Source of the DNA: Temperatibacter sp965603205
GTDB taxonomy: Bacteria; Pseudomonadota; Alphaproteobacteria; Sphingomonadales; Kordiimonadaceae
Assembly: GCA_965603205.1 (NCBI GenBank)
Contig: CBFDCC010000009.1
Coordinates: forward strand, 62,001 to 126,000
Reading direction: 5' to 3'
DNA length: 64,000 nucleotides
Within the stretch, counting starts at the first letter, position 1. The number at the start of each line of letters is the position of its first letter. This document shows positions 16,447 through 25,869 of the stretch, one piece after another. The notes under the pieces are model-generated. The model had not been told where the DNA came from, did not search any database, and was given only the letters and a program-made list of their open reading frames with translations. The position numbers were made by a program, and so were the translations under genes.

Positions 16447-17754
16447 ATGGCCTCGCATAATCATATTGATGGTGAACCACAAAAAGCATTATGCAGGGAT
16501 TGCCTGACTATCGTCGCATTTGCTAAAAAATGCTCAAACTGTCACAGGCCAAGATTATTATCTCACACTGAACTATTTGATCTAAACATTGCACACATGG
16601 ACTGTGATGCCTTTTATGCCTCAGTCGAGAAGCGCGACAACCCTGCATTACGAGACAAACCTGTTATTATTGGCAAAGGAGAGCGTGGCGTCGTTTCCAC
16701 AGCCTGCTATATAGCCCGCATGAGCGGTGTCAAATCTGCCATGCCTATTTTCAAGGCTAAAAAACTTTGCCCCGACGGTGTATACCTATCTGGCAATATG
16801 GCTAAATACCGCGAAACTGGACTTGAAATACGCTCGATGATGCAAAGCGTGACTCCGCTGGTGGAACCTCTATCCATTGACGAAGCATTCCTCGATCTTA
16901 GCGGCACAGAGAAATTACACGGTGCGCCGCCAGTTACAGTCCTCGCAAAATTGGTCAAAGAAATAGAAGCCAAGGTCGGAATCAGTATATCTGTCGGATT
17001 AGCCCCAAATAAATTCTTAGCGAAATTAGCATCTGACATGCAAAAACCACGTGGATATACGGTCATAGGGCGATCCGACGCTCAGGATATCCTTAGTAAA
17101 TTACCTATCAGCCGCATATATGGCATCGGCAAAGTGACAGCTGAGGGCCTTAAAAAAAATGGCCTAACGATGATAAGCCAACTGCAAACCATGGATGAGG
17201 CGACATTAATCAAACGCTATGGAGAGACAGGGCAGCGCCTGTACCATCTTGCGCGAGGCAATGATAACCGTAAGGTGAGCATCGCAGGTAAAGCTAAAAG
17301 CATTTCAGCTGAAACGACTCTCCCGCGTGATATATATAATCAAGAAAAATTAGAAGATATCTTATGGCAACAATGCGAACGCACAGCCTTTGACCTTAAA
17401 AAGAAATCATTTGCTGCCAAGACAATTACCCTCAGATTAAAAACTGGGTCATTCAAGGGCATTACACGCTCTCGCACGCTAGAAGACCCAACCCAATTAG
17501 CAGAGACTTTGTTTGAAGTTGGTAAAAACCTACTGGCTCCCCTATGTGACGGCACAGCATATAGACTCATTGGCATTGGCGGCAGCCACCTTGTACCGCC
17601 AGACCAAGCTGACCCCATCGATCTGATTGAACCGAGCCGCAACAGAAAAAACTCGACTGAGCGTACCATGGATTTGCTGAAAGACCGTTTTGGCAGTGAC
17701 GCAATTATCAAAGGTCGCAGCTTAGCGGCAAAGACACCCAAAGCGCCGTCTTAA
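16447..17754 (+). CDS. dinB: DNA polymerase IV (Y-family) with an N-terminal zinc-ribbon-like segment
   Basis: A 435-residue translesion polymerase. The catalytic acids lie in AHMDCDAFYASVE and PLSIDEAFLDLSG; the thumb motif ISVGLAPNKFLAKLASD and a little-finger domain follow. Unlike E. coli DinB, ~50 residues precede the palm. They carry four Cys as CRDC and CSNC, a likely zinc ribbon found in a subset of alphaproteobacterial DinB proteins. A beta-clamp motif at the C-terminus is not obvious. No LexA box is recognisable immediately upstream, because the gene sits inside a cluster. Confidence 0.93.
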   Translation: MASHNHIDGEPQKALCRDCLTIVAFAKKCSNCHRPRLLSHTELFDLNIAHMDCDAFYASVEKRDNPALRDKPVIIGKGERGVVSTACYIARMSGVKSAMPIFKAKKLCPDGVYLSGNMAKYRETGLEIRSMMQSVTPLVEPLSIDEAFLDLSGTEKLHGAPPVTVLAKLVKEIEAKVGISISVGLAPNKFLAKLASDMQKPRGYTVIGRSDAQDILSKLPISRIYGIGKVTAEGLKKNGLTMISQLQTMDEATLIKRYGETGQRLYHLARGNDNRKVSIAGKAKSISAETTLPRDIYNQEKLEDILWQQCERTAFDLKKKSFAAKTITLRLKTGSFKGITRSRTLEDPTQLAETLFEVGKNLLAPLCDGTAYRLIGIGGSHLVPPDQADPIDLIEPSRNRKNSTERTMDLLKDRFGSDAIIKGRSLAAKTPKAPS

Positions 17755-17903
17755 TCGGTAATAATTACCCTACACACCCAAACAGTCTCCATTTACTAGT
17801 GATAATCGGCAGTATTTATCCGAATCATCCCCATAGCGCTCAAATAAAGTGGCATAAGAATTGCTTATATGTATCCGTAATTAGTATAACGACGGAGAGT
17901 AAG

Positions 17904-18638
17904 ATGACTGAAATGACAGATGTTAAGAAAGACTGGAAAGTCACCATAAACCCTTATGTAAGCAATCTCGCCAGCAAACTGATGAAAAATGCAGTCAATG
18001 CCGACATGAAGCTAGACAGCAAAGGATGGCAGCTTATTTCCGAAGTTTTATCATTCGCCGCCGCCGCTGAGCAGCGTATGACAGACCAGATGGATCGCAT
18101 TTCATATCTTGAGCATTTATCCACGACTGATGAGCTTACAGGCATTTCAAACCGTCGCGGTTTGCGTAACTTTCTAGGCAATGCCCTAGCAGCAGCAGCG
18201 CGCCATAATGAAAAAGGCGTTCTTGGTTTTCTCGATCTAGATGGATTTAAGAAGATTAATGATACCCATGGCCATTTAGCGGGTGATTCAATTTTGCGCC
18301 ATGTAGCCAAAGTAATCTCTGAGGAAATTCGCACAACGGACCATGTTGCCCGTGTATCTGGTGATGAATTTGCAATTGTCATGACACGCTGTACACAGCA
18401 CGAAGGTATTGAGCGTCTATCACAAATTCAAAAAACACTAGATAATAGTAAAGTTAAATTTGGGCGTAAGACAATTCCAGTTAAATGTAGCGTCGGCATT
18501 CACCCTTTTGAGGCTGCGACCGATCCTACTGAGTTAATCGATCTAGCTGATAAAGCAATGTATAATGACAAACAAACACGCAAAGCAGGCAATGATGACG
18601 CGCCTGTTGCGATTAATGACAAAGCAATGACACAATAG
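17904..18638 (+). CDS. GGDEF domain protein (SGDEF variant)
   Basis: A 244-residue protein. The first ~75 residues are helical and unassigned; the rest is a diguanylate cyclase domain with STTDELTGISNRRG, GFLDLDGFKKINDTHGH and SGDEFAIV in place of GGDEF. SGDEF versions can be active or degenerate, so activity is open. No RxxD I-site is seen at the usual distance. A longer frame from 17799 exists. I use the ATG at 17904 because GGAGAG lies just upstream and the extra residues look non-coding. Confidence 0.8.
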   Translation: MTEMTDVKKDWKVTINPYVSNLASKLMKNAVNADMKLDSKGWQLISEVLSFAAAAEQRMTDQMDRISYLEHLSTTDELTGISNRRGLRNFLGNALAAAARHNEKGVLGFLDLDGFKKINDTHGHLAGDSILRHVAKVISEEIRTTDHVARVSGDEFAIVMTRCTQHEGIERLSQIQKTLDNSKVKFGRKTIPVKCSVGIHPFEAATDPTELIDLADKAMYNDKQTRKAGNDDAPVAINDKAMTQ

Positions 18639-18670
18639 AGAAACCTCAATAAAAACAGTCTCTCTCATAT

Positions 18671-18717
18671 AAAAAACGGAATGTGCACTATAACTTATAG
18701 GCACTCTCCGTTTTTTT
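18671..18717 (+). terminator. Rho-independent terminator after the GGDEF gene
   Basis: A stem formed by ACGGAATGTGC and GCACTCTCCGT (two mismatches) around a 14-base loop, followed by seven T on the plus strand. It lies about 35 bases after the stop of the GGDEF gene. Confidence 0.8.
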
Positions 18718-18788
18718 GTTTTGTAACTCCGCCCTAAAATGATTAAAGATAATAGTTAGATAAACTATACACACTATTAGGGGTTATT

Positions 18789-19250
18789 ATGAGCATCGAA
18801 GCACGCCTATCTGAACTAGGCATCACATTACCAACACCAGCAGCGCCTGTTGCCAATTACGTACCATATGTTGTCACTGGAAATTTGGTCAGCATATCAG
18901 GGCAAATCCCTATGGGGCCCAACGGCATTGAATATACAGGTAAGGTTGGCGCCGAGGTATCAGAGGCAGATGCCGGTAAAGCTGCACGCCTATGCGGGCT
19001 TAATATACTTGCTCAGCTCAAAGCTGCTTGCGGTGGTGACCTAGACCGTATTGTACGCATTGTAAAGCTTGGTGGCTTTGTAAATTGTATCGATGGTTTT
19101 GGAGGTCAACCTGGAATCATTAACGCCGCATCAGATTTGATGGTAGAGGTATTTGGTGAAAAGGGCCGCCACAGTAGATCTGCTGTTGGTACCAATGGCC
19201 TACCCTTAAATGTTCCTGTCGAAATCGATGCATTCATTGAGATAAAATAA
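18789..19250 (+). CDS. RidA/YjgF-YER057c-UK114 family protein
   Basis: A 153-residue protein of the larger YjgF-like subgroup: LVSISGQIPM near residue 38, LGGFVNCIDGF in the middle, and the C-terminal GRHSRSAVGTNGLPLNVPVEIDAFIE. The Arg of HSRSAVG occupies the position that binds carboxylates in RidA-like enzymes, so reactive enamine or imine hydrolysis is possible. The SD AGGGG precedes the ATG. It is two bases from the next gene and forms a small operon with the phosphodiesterase and FemAB-like genes. Confidence 0.85.
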   Translation: MSIEARLSELGITLPTPAAPVANYVPYVVTGNLVSISGQIPMGPNGIEYTGKVGAEVSEADAGKAARLCGLNILAQLKAACGGDLDRIVRIVKLGGFVNCIDGFGGQPGIINAASDLMVEVFGEKGRHSRSAVGTNGLPLNVPVEIDAFIEIK

Positions 19251-19252
19251 AT

Positions 19253-20008
19253 ATGAACAGTCCAAAAATACAAAAGGATTTCAGCTGGCTTGCCAGTGGC
19301 CCAACCGCTCATCGTGGCTTATTTAAGGCTGGCACTGAGGCCGAGGAAAACACCCTCAAAGCCATTGCCGCTGCCGCTGACGCTGGTTATGCTATTGAAA
19401 TAGACGTACGATTAACCTTGGACAATCAAGTTGTGGTTATCCATGATGCCAGACTAGAGCGCATGACCAATGGAACAGGCTATGTATCAGAATATACCTT
19501 CGAGAAGCTACAAGTCTTTAAAATCGGCAAAACTAATGAGCATATTCCGCTACTGACTGATGTGCTTGAGATCGTCGCTGAGCGAGTACCACTTTATATT
19601 GAGATAAAATGCCCGCGATCAATTGCACCAGGACAAATATGCGCAGGGGTCCGTTTTGCGTTAGAGGGCTACCATGGACAAGTGGGTATCATGTCCTTCA
19701 ACCCAAAAGTTCCCACATGGTTCAGACATTTTGCCAAACAATATGCTCGCGGCGTTGTTTTAGATTTTCATGGATTATCTACCTTTTTCAAACGTTTCAT
19801 CACAAGACGCGGTATAAAAGCCAGCGACCCACACTTTCTGGCCGTTGATATTCAAAGCCTACCAAATTTACTTGCCAAAAAATGGCGAGAATCAGGTAAA
19901 CCTCTCATAACATGGACAGTTAAAAGCCCCACCCAAGAAGCAATCGGTGGTGTACATGCTGATGCCCTGCTCTTTGAAATGCCGGCAGTAGTCGGTGATC
20001 AGGAATAA
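19253..20008 (+). CDS. Glycerophosphodiester phosphodiesterase family protein
   Basis: A 251-residue GDPD TIM-barrel protein that would release glycerol-3-phosphate from phospholipid headgroup diesters. Core residues are AHRG at the start, the metal-binding pair in EIDVRLTLDNQVVVIHDARLER, and LYIEIKCP. The C-terminal TWTVKSP and HADALLFEMP are typical of the family. No signal peptide is seen, so it is probably cytoplasmic. It directly follows the RidA-like gene and is seven bases from the preferred start of the FemAB-like gene. Confidence 0.9.
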   Translation: MNSPKIQKDFSWLASGPTAHRGLFKAGTEAEENTLKAIAAAADAGYAIEIDVRLTLDNQVVVIHDARLERMTNGTGYVSEYTFEKLQVFKIGKTNEHIPLLTDVLEIVAERVPLYIEIKCPRSIAPGQICAGVRFALEGYHGQVGIMSFNPKVPTWFRHFAKQYARGVVLDFHGLSTFFKRFITRRGIKASDPHFLAVDIQSLPNLLAKKWRESGKPLITWTVKSPTQEAIGGVHADALLFEMPAVVGDQE

Positions 20009-20015
20009 AAGTGCC

Positions 20016-21185
20016 GTGTCTAACAAAGATCAGTCTCCGCGTTATCAAGCTCAAATTTTAAAATCTATTAACGAGATTGAGCCTAACATTTGGGATAATT
20101 TAAACAAGGACGACCACCCCTTCACACGCCATGCATTTCTAAAAGCCACCGAAGATACTGGTTGCGTCGGCACCGTGGAAAGCGGCTGGATACCTCGTCA
20201 TATAATCATCACTTTAGAAAATGATGACACAGTAATTGGGGCTATGCCACTTTATCTAAAAACCCACAGCCAAGGTGAATATGTTTTTGATCATGGCTGG
20301 GCAGACGCTCTCACCCGTGCTGGCGGGCAATATTACCCCAAGATTCAAGTATCTGTGCCCTTCACCCCCGTTACGGGACCTCGCTTTCTAACGGGTACTC
20401 ACTGCGACAGCCGCATGATTAAACAGGCGCTGATTAGTGCGGCGCATGATCTGATGGAGGATGGCGGCTTGTCATCGCTTCATTTCACATTTCTAGTAGA
20501 AGAGGAAGCTAAGCTATTAGAGCAGCATGGTTTTTTACTGCGCAATGACCAACAGTTTCACTGGAAAAATGATAACTATCATGACTTTGATCAGTTTCTA
20601 GCCACCCTATCCTCGCGCAAGCGCAAGCAGATAAAAAAAGAACGCCGCATCGCCACGGCAAATGATATCTCCATCCGCCTAATTGAAGGCAAAGATATCA
20701 CCAAAAGTCAGTGGCAAGCTTTCTATAAATTTTATATGGATACAGGTATGCGCAAATGGGGCCGTCCTTACCTAAACGAAGAATTTTTCCTATCCATCGG
20801 CGCCAGCATGCCAGAAAACATCATGCTAATACTGTGTATGCGCAACGGCGAACCCATTGCTGGCGCGCTGAATTTCAAAAGCAGCGATACATTATATGGT
20901 CGTTATTGGGGCTGCAGTGAAGATCACCCATGCCTGCATTTTGAGACCTGCTATTATCAAGCCATCGATTATGCCATAGAGCATAGACTAAAAACCGTAG
21001 AAGCTGGCGCGCAGGGGCAACACAAGGTTGCCCGTGGTTATCAACCCACTAAAACATATTCCGCCCATTTTATGGCGAACGAGAGCTTCCAAGATGCTGT
21101 ACACCATTTTTTGATTCATGAACGCGCAGCGGTAGATAGTGAGATTGAGTATCTAAGCGACCATTTGCCGTTTAAATCCAAATAA
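20016..21185 (+). CDS. FemAB-like / DUF482 GNAT-fold protein
   Basis: A 389-residue protein of the DUF482 (FemAB-like) family, annotated elsewhere as a peptidoglycan-related acyltransferase. Typical segments are HPFTRHAFL, the GPRFLTG region, LSSRKRKQIKKERR, and the C-terminal FETCYYQAIDYAIEH and EAGAQGQHKVARGY. The reaction has not been shown for this type. The start is uncertain: GTG at 20016 has AGGA 11 bases upstream, while an in-frame GTG at 19995 would overlap the preceding gene. It is the last gene of the RidA-GDPD cluster. Confidence 0.8.
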   Translation: MSNKDQSPRYQAQILKSINEIEPNIWDNLNKDDHPFTRHAFLKATEDTGCVGTVESGWIPRHIIITLENDDTVIGAMPLYLKTHSQGEYVFDHGWADALTRAGGQYYPKIQVSVPFTPVTGPRFLTGTHCDSRMIKQALISAAHDLMEDGGLSSLHFTFLVEEEAKLLEQHGFLLRNDQQFHWKNDNYHDFDQFLATLSSRKRKQIKKERRIATANDISIRLIEGKDITKSQWQAFYKFYMDTGMRKWGRPYLNEEFFLSIGASMPENIMLILCMRNGEPIAGALNFKSSDTLYGRYWGCSEDHPCLHFETCYYQAIDYAIEHRLKTVEAGAQGQHKVARGYQPTKTYSAHFMANESFQDAVHHFLIHERAAVDSEIEYLSDHLPFKSK

Positions 21186-21298
21186 TTAAATCCTCCTATT
21201 TTGGCAATAAATTATATGTTTGTTAATATTCACTAACTAACTTAAACTGGTGGGTATATAGTTTTTAGACTGAAATTCAGCACTTACAGGAGGTAATC

Positions 21299-22597
21299 AT
21301 GACTAATTCTAAAAAAACAATCACTGAATTTTACCAAGATCATAAAGATGGGCCTGAAGGTGCCGAAAAAGAGCTGTTTGGCCGTAAAGTTAACAGCGAC
21401 CGCCGTGGATTTTTACGCGGCGCGGGCCTTGCTTCACTAGCAGCACTAGTTGGCGGCGCAATTCCATTCAGCCAAAATATGCCTGCTGGTTTTATTCCGG
21501 CAGCCCTAGCTGAGGCTGATGTATTAAATGGCAAAGACGGCTTAACTGTTCTAAATGATCGACCCGTTAACGCCGAGACACCACCACATTTATTAGATGA
21601 TGACATCACGCCTATTTCAAGACATTTCGTCCGCAACAACGGGCATCCTCCAACTGAGATGAATGCCGACACATGGACCCTAACCATCGATGGTTTAGTT
21701 GAAAATCCAATCACAATGACAATTGCTGACCTTAAAAGCAAATTCGAAGTGGTTACCAAAAATTTAGTGATTGAGTGCGGCGGCAATGGGCGTTCAGCCT
21801 TCAATCCTCCTGCCAAGGGGAACCAATGGTCATTAGGTGCTGTTGCTTGTTCTGCTTGGACTGGCGTGAGGCTGAAAGATGTTTTAAAAGCCGCAGGTGT
21901 TAAAGACAATGTCATCTATACTGCCCACGTTGGCGCTGACACACATCTTTCAGGCAAAGAAGGAAAGCTTGCACTCTCTCGTGGTGTGCCTATTGAAAAA
22001 GCCATGGATGAAAACATCCTAATTGCCTTTGAGCAAAATGGCGAACCGATACACCCTATGAACGGTGCACCGCTACGACTTGTTGTTCCAGGCTGGCCTG
22101 GCAGTTGCTCACAAAAGTGGCTAACGCGTATCTGGCTCCGTGACATTGTTCATGATGGCCCCAAGATGACTGGCTCTGCCTACCGTGTACCAGCATATCC
22201 TGTTGCTCCGGGGACTAAGGTGCCAAAGGCTGATATGAAAATTATCGAAGCAATGCCCGTTAAGTCACTTATTACCCATCCTGCAACAGGCTTGCAAACC
22301 ACTGAACGCAAAATTGATATCCGAGGCCATGCTTGGGCTGGTGATGTTGAGGTCAAAGAAATGCATGTTTCATTTGATTTTGGTGCAACTTGGCAAAAAA
22401 CTGAACTCGCTAAGCCTGTGAATGGTGGTGCGTGGCAACGCTGGAACACAACTATTGAAGTTCCACAAGCTGGTTACTATGAAGTATGGGCCCGCGCTAC
22501 TGATGACAACGGCGTTACGCAACCCTTCGCCATTGACTGGAACCCAAAAGGCTATCTAAACAATAGCTTCCACCGTATTGCGCTACATGTAGCTTAG
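21299..22597 (+). CDS. sorA: Sulfite dehydrogenase molybdopterin subunit (SorA-like)
   Basis: A 432-residue sulfite-oxidase-family enzyme that oxidises sulfite to sulfate in the periplasm. A twin-arginine signal (DRRGFLRG, residues 34-41) precedes a hydrophobic stretch ending near AEA at 71-73, so it is exported folded with its molybdenum cofactor. The cofactor Cys is about residue 160 in IECGGNGRS. The dimerisation domain (residues ~290-425) includes GHAWAGD and the WARATDDNG ending. It is followed 22 bases later by a monohaem cytochrome, matching SorAB. A strong SD AGGAGGT precedes the ATG. Confidence 0.9.
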   Translation: MTNSKKTITEFYQDHKDGPEGAEKELFGRKVNSDRRGFLRGAGLASLAALVGGAIPFSQNMPAGFIPAALAEADVLNGKDGLTVLNDRPVNAETPPHLLDDDITPISRHFVRNNGHPPTEMNADTWTLTIDGLVENPITMTIADLKSKFEVVTKNLVIECGGNGRSAFNPPAKGNQWSLGAVACSAWTGVRLKDVLKAAGVKDNVIYTAHVGADTHLSGKEGKLALSRGVPIEKAMDENILIAFEQNGEPIHPMNGAPLRLVVPGWPGSCSQKWLTRIWLRDIVHDGPKMTGSAYRVPAYPVAPGTKVPKADMKIIEAMPVKSLITHPATGLQTTERKIDIRGHAWAGDVEVKEMHVSFDFGATWQKTELAKPVNGGAWQRWNTTIEVPQAGYYEVWARATDDNGVTQPFAIDWNPKGYLNNSFHRIALHVA

Positions 22598-22619
22598 GAT
22601 ATCAAACAAGGAAAAAGTT

Positions 22620-22949
22620 ATGAGTAAATTACTGTTGGCATTTTTGATACTAGGCCTATCCATGCCTAGCTTTAGCCAAGAAGATAACGAAGATGACCTT
22701 CCGCTAGGCATGAATCTTATGCCCGCAGATGAAGGCCGTGAAGATACCTATTATAGCTGCACATCCTGCCACTCAATCAGAATTGTTCTCCAGCAAGGCC
22801 TGACTAAAAAAGATTGGGAAGATACACTGGAATGGATGGCTGATGAACAAGAAATGGACCCCTTGGATCCAGAAACCCAAAAAATAGTCATTGCCTATCT
22901 TGCAAAACATTATGGCACTGACAGGCCTAATTTCCCAACGAACAAATAA
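22620..22949 (+). CDS. sorB: Monohaem c-type cytochrome, sulfite dehydrogenase subunit (SorB-like)
   Basis: A 109-residue secreted protein with a cleavable signal peptide (about residues 1-19, ending SFSQ) and a single haem-attachment site CTSCH (Cys47, Cys50, His51). The short length and the pairing with a SorA-type enzyme point to the electron-accepting cytochrome subunit that passes sulfite electrons to the respiratory chain. The two genes lack other partners here, and a strong terminator follows. Confidence 0.85.
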   Translation: MSKLLLAFLILGLSMPSFSQEDNEDDLPLGMNLMPADEGREDTYYSCTSCHSIRIVLQQGLTKKDWEDTLEWMADEQEMDPLDPETQKIVIAYLAKHYGTDRPNFPTNK

Positions 22950-22953
22950 ACAT

Positions 22954-22983
22954 AAAAAAGAGACCAGATGGTCTCTTTTTTTT
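22954..22983 (+). terminator. Bidirectional terminator between sorB and clpA
   Basis: The perfect hairpin AAAAAAGAGACC-AGAT-GGTCTCTTTTTT ends in eight T on the plus strand and six T on the minus strand. It lies four bases after the sorB stop and at the very end of the convergent clpA, so it can stop both transcripts. Confidence 0.92.
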
Positions 22984-22986
22984 ATG

Positions 22987-25350
22987 CTAACGCACAGTTT
23001 CTTTCTTTTTGCCTTTGCCCTTGCGCTTGCGCTTATCCTCAACCATTTTAGGTGGCGGAGCATGGGGGATGATCTCAAAATCTAACTCGTTATCTTTAAC
23101 GGAAATATTAACCTCACCACCACGTTTCAGCTTGCCAAACAGTAGCTCATCAGCCAGAGGTTTCTTGATTTTCTCTTGGATAACGCGCGCCAAAGGCCTC
23201 GCGCCGTACAGACGATCATACCCTCGTTTCGAAATCCATTTCTTGGCGGCACTATCAAGTGTGAACTCAACTTGGCGATCTGCTAATTGTAGCTCAAGCT
23301 GTAGGATAAATTTCTCGACAACACGTTCCACCACTTCTGGCGGTAGATAATCAAATGGTATCGTAGCGTCTAAACGATTTCTAAATTCTGGTGTGAACAT
23401 CTTCTTAATGGCTTCAGTGTCTGCATGATTATTTTGCACATCACCAAAACCGATTGTTCCCTTGCTCATTTCCATGGCGCCCGCATTGGTGGTCATGATT
23501 AATACCACATTACGGAAATCAACTTTTTTACCATTATGATCAGTCAAACTACCGTTATCCATAACCTGCAACAGCACATTAAATAGATCAGGGTGCGCTT
23601 TTTCAATCTCATCTAGTAGCAATACACTATGCGGGTTTTGGTCGATAGCATCAGTTAGCAAACCACCTTGGTCAAAACCAACATATCCAGGAGGCGCACC
23701 AATAAGGCGCGAGATTGAATGACGCTCCATATATTCTGACATATCAAAACGGTGTAGTTCAACACCAAGCAAATCAGCTAATTGACGTGCAACCTCTGTT
23801 TTACCAACACCCGTTGGGCCAGAAAATAAGTAACTGCCAATAGGCTTGTTTGGCTCTCGCAGGCCAGCGCGCGCTAGCTTAATGCTGGCGGTTAACGCCT
23901 CAATAGCTTTATTCTGACCATATACAACACGCTGTAGATCGCCTTCTAGGCTTTTCATAACACGTGCTTCATCGCGGGTCACAGATTTAGGTGGGATACG
24001 GGCGATCTTAGCAACAACGGCCTCAACATCCTTCACACCGATGGTTTTCTTGCGTTTAGACGCTGTGATGAGCATCTGCGCGGCCCCAGTCTCGTCTATC
24101 ACATCAATAGCGCTATCAGGTAATTTACGGTCGCCAATATAACGCTCAGCAAGCTCTACAGCAGATTTAATAGCGTCGGCTGTATAACGAATTTTGTGAT
24201 AACTCTCAAAATACGGCTTAAGTCCTTGCAAAATCTTGATGGTATCAGGAACAGACGGTTCCTTGATGTCAATCTTTTGGAAACGACGCAAAAGCGCACG
24301 ATCTTTTTCAAAATGACTACGGAATTCCTTATAGGTCGTTGATCCCATGCAGCGGATACCACCATTAGCCAGTGCTGGCTTTAATAGATTGGAGGCATCC
24401 ATCGCGCCGCCACTTGTTGCACCCGCGCCAACAACCGTATGAATTTCATCTATGAATAAAACGGAACCTTCATAATCTTCTAATTCTTTCACCACTGCTT
24501 TTAAGCGCTCTTCAAAATCACCGCGATAGCGTGTTCCAGCCAGTAGCGCGCCCATATCAAGAGAGAATATCGTCGCATTTTCAAGCACTTCGGGTACATT
24601 TTTTTCTACAATGCGCAGCGCTAGTCCTTCGGCAAGGGCAGTTTTACCAACACCCGGGTCACCCACGAGCAGTGGATTATTTTTAGAGCGGCGACATAAT
24701 ATTTGAACGGTGCGGTCTAATTCTTCTTGGCGACCAATAAGCGGATCAATCTTGCCATTTGCGGCCTTCACATTCAGATTAACACAGTATTTATCAAGTG
24801 CGGTTTCTGCCTTTTGTTCTTTGACTTCTTCTTCTGTTAAAAAGGGTTCATCATCACCCGTGCTATGTTCCTCAGCACCTTTAATTTCACGCTCTTCACT
24901 CATACCTTCTGCTTTGGCTATGCCGTGGCTGATATAAGACACCACATCTAGGCGGTTCATATCGTGGCTTTGAAGGAAATAAACAGCATGGCTCTCGCGC
25001 TCGGCAAACATAGCGACTAACAGATTAGCACCTGTCATCTGCTCGCGGCCTGACGATTGAACATGCAGGATTGCCCGCTGCACAACGCGCTGGAAACCTG
25101 CAGTTGGCGTTGCCTCTATGCCTTCACTTTCCAGATGTAAATTTTGCAACTCATTATCTAAATACTCAGTGATTTGCGCGCGCAGAATTTCTACATTCAC
25201 TTCACAAGCCTTAAAAACTGCCACTGCCTCAGGGTCATCAACTAATGATAATAGCAAATGCTCTAAAGTCGCATACTCATGGCTGCGATCATTAGCAGCA
25301 TCTAATGCACGGTGTAGCGTTTTCTCAAGATGTGGGGAAAAGCTGGGCAA
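22987..25350 (-). CDS. clpA: ATP-dependent Clp protease ATP-binding subunit ClpA
   Basis: A 787-residue double AAA+ unfoldase that feeds substrates to ClpP. The N domain (1-~150) binds ClpS. AAA1 has Walker A GDPGVGKTAL and Walker B VLFIDEIHT. AAA2 has GPTGVGKTEVA and VLLLDEIEKAH. The ClpP-binding loop reads TIGFGD, so its tip is IGF instead of the IGL of E. coli ClpA. The last ~18 residues are a Lys-rich tail. It lies just downstream of clpS, the usual pair. The convergent sorB terminator covers its 3' end. Confidence 0.96.
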   Translation of the reverse strand: MPSFSPHLEKTLHRALDAANDRSHEYATLEHLLLSLVDDPEAVAVFKACEVNVEILRAQITEYLDNELQNLHLESEGIEATPTAGFQRVVQRAILHVQSSGREQMTGANLLVAMFAERESHAVYFLQSHDMNRLDVVSYISHGIAKAEGMSEEREIKGAEEHSTGDDEPFLTEEEVKEQKAETALDKYCVNLNVKAANGKIDPLIGRQEELDRTVQILCRRSKNNPLLVGDPGVGKTALAEGLALRIVEKNVPEVLENATIFSLDMGALLAGTRYRGDFEERLKAVVKELEDYEGSVLFIDEIHTVVGAGATSGGAMDASNLLKPALANGGIRCMGSTTYKEFRSHFEKDRALLRRFQKIDIKEPSVPDTIKILQGLKPYFESYHKIRYTADAIKSAVELAERYIGDRKLPDSAIDVIDETGAAQMLITASKRKKTIGVKDVEAVVAKIARIPPKSVTRDEARVMKSLEGDLQRVVYGQNKAIEALTASIKLARAGLREPNKPIGSYLFSGPTGVGKTEVARQLADLLGVELHRFDMSEYMERHSISRLIGAPPGYVGFDQGGLLTDAIDQNPHSVLLLDEIEKAHPDLFNVLLQVMDNGSLTDHNGKKVDFRNVVLIMTTNAGAMEMSKGTIGFGDVQNNHADTEAIKKMFTPEFRNRLDATIPFDYLPPEVVERVVEKFILQLELQLADRQVEFTLDSAAKKWISKRGYDRLYGARPLARVIQEKIKKPLADELLFGKLKRGGEVNISVKDNELDFEIIPHAPPPKMVEDKRKRKGKGKKKETVR

Positions 25351-25368
25351 TGATATATCCTTATTTAA

Positions 25369-25719
25369 TTATTCTTTTTCTAACGTGCATTGGAGCGGAT
25401 GCTCATTTTGCCGAGCATAGGCGGTAACTTGATTCACCTTAGTCTCTGCAACATCATAGGTAAAGATGCCGCAAATACCAACGCCGCGCTGATGAACATG
25501 CAGCATAATTTCAGTTGCTTCATCAGCTGTCATCTTAAAGAAGTTTTGCAATATATGAATAACAAACTCCATCGGCGTATAGTCATCATTCAGCATCAAA
25601 ACTTTATACATTGATGGTTTTTTAGTTTTGATCTCTGGGCGCGTTAACAGGTCTGTGCCTGTACCCCCATCATCATTATCACCATCATGATTACTATCAT
25701 GTTTTTTCTTATCAGGCAT
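25369..25719 (-). CDS. clpS: ATP-dependent Clp protease adaptor ClpS
   Basis: A 116-residue adaptor that delivers N-degron proteins to ClpA. The core is typical: YKVLMLNDDYTPMEFVIHIL with the NDDYTPM binding-pocket motif, then MLHVHQRGVGICG and AETKVNQV. About 30 Asp/Lys/His-rich residues precede it as a flexible tail. An in-frame TTG 12 bases upstream gives the longest frame. I use the ATG because GGAG sits six bases before it. A minus-strand TATAAT at 25801-25806 could be part of its promoter. The clpA start is 18 bases downstream. Confidence 0.95.
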   Translation of the reverse strand: MPDKKKHDSNHDGDNDDGGTGTDLLTRPEIKTKKPSMYKVLMLNDDYTPMEFVIHILQNFFKMTADEATEIMLHVHQRGVGICGIFTYDVAETKVNQVTAYARQNEHPLQCTLEKE

Positions 25720-25869
25720 CCACTGCTCCAAACTTAACTCATATATCTAATGTAGCGCAAAAATCAGTGGTTTGAAGGGCTAATAAGTTTTTTTTGTGAA
25801 ATTATATGCAATATGCCAGATAAAATGGCTCAAATACTTACATTCCTCAATTTTAAGGCATTCGCTAAT

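Noticed and set aside
17861..17887. Promoter pair TTGCTT/TAGTAT for the GGDEF gene
   Set aside because: The spacer is only 15 bases, and the predicted start would fall within the SD, leaving almost no leader.
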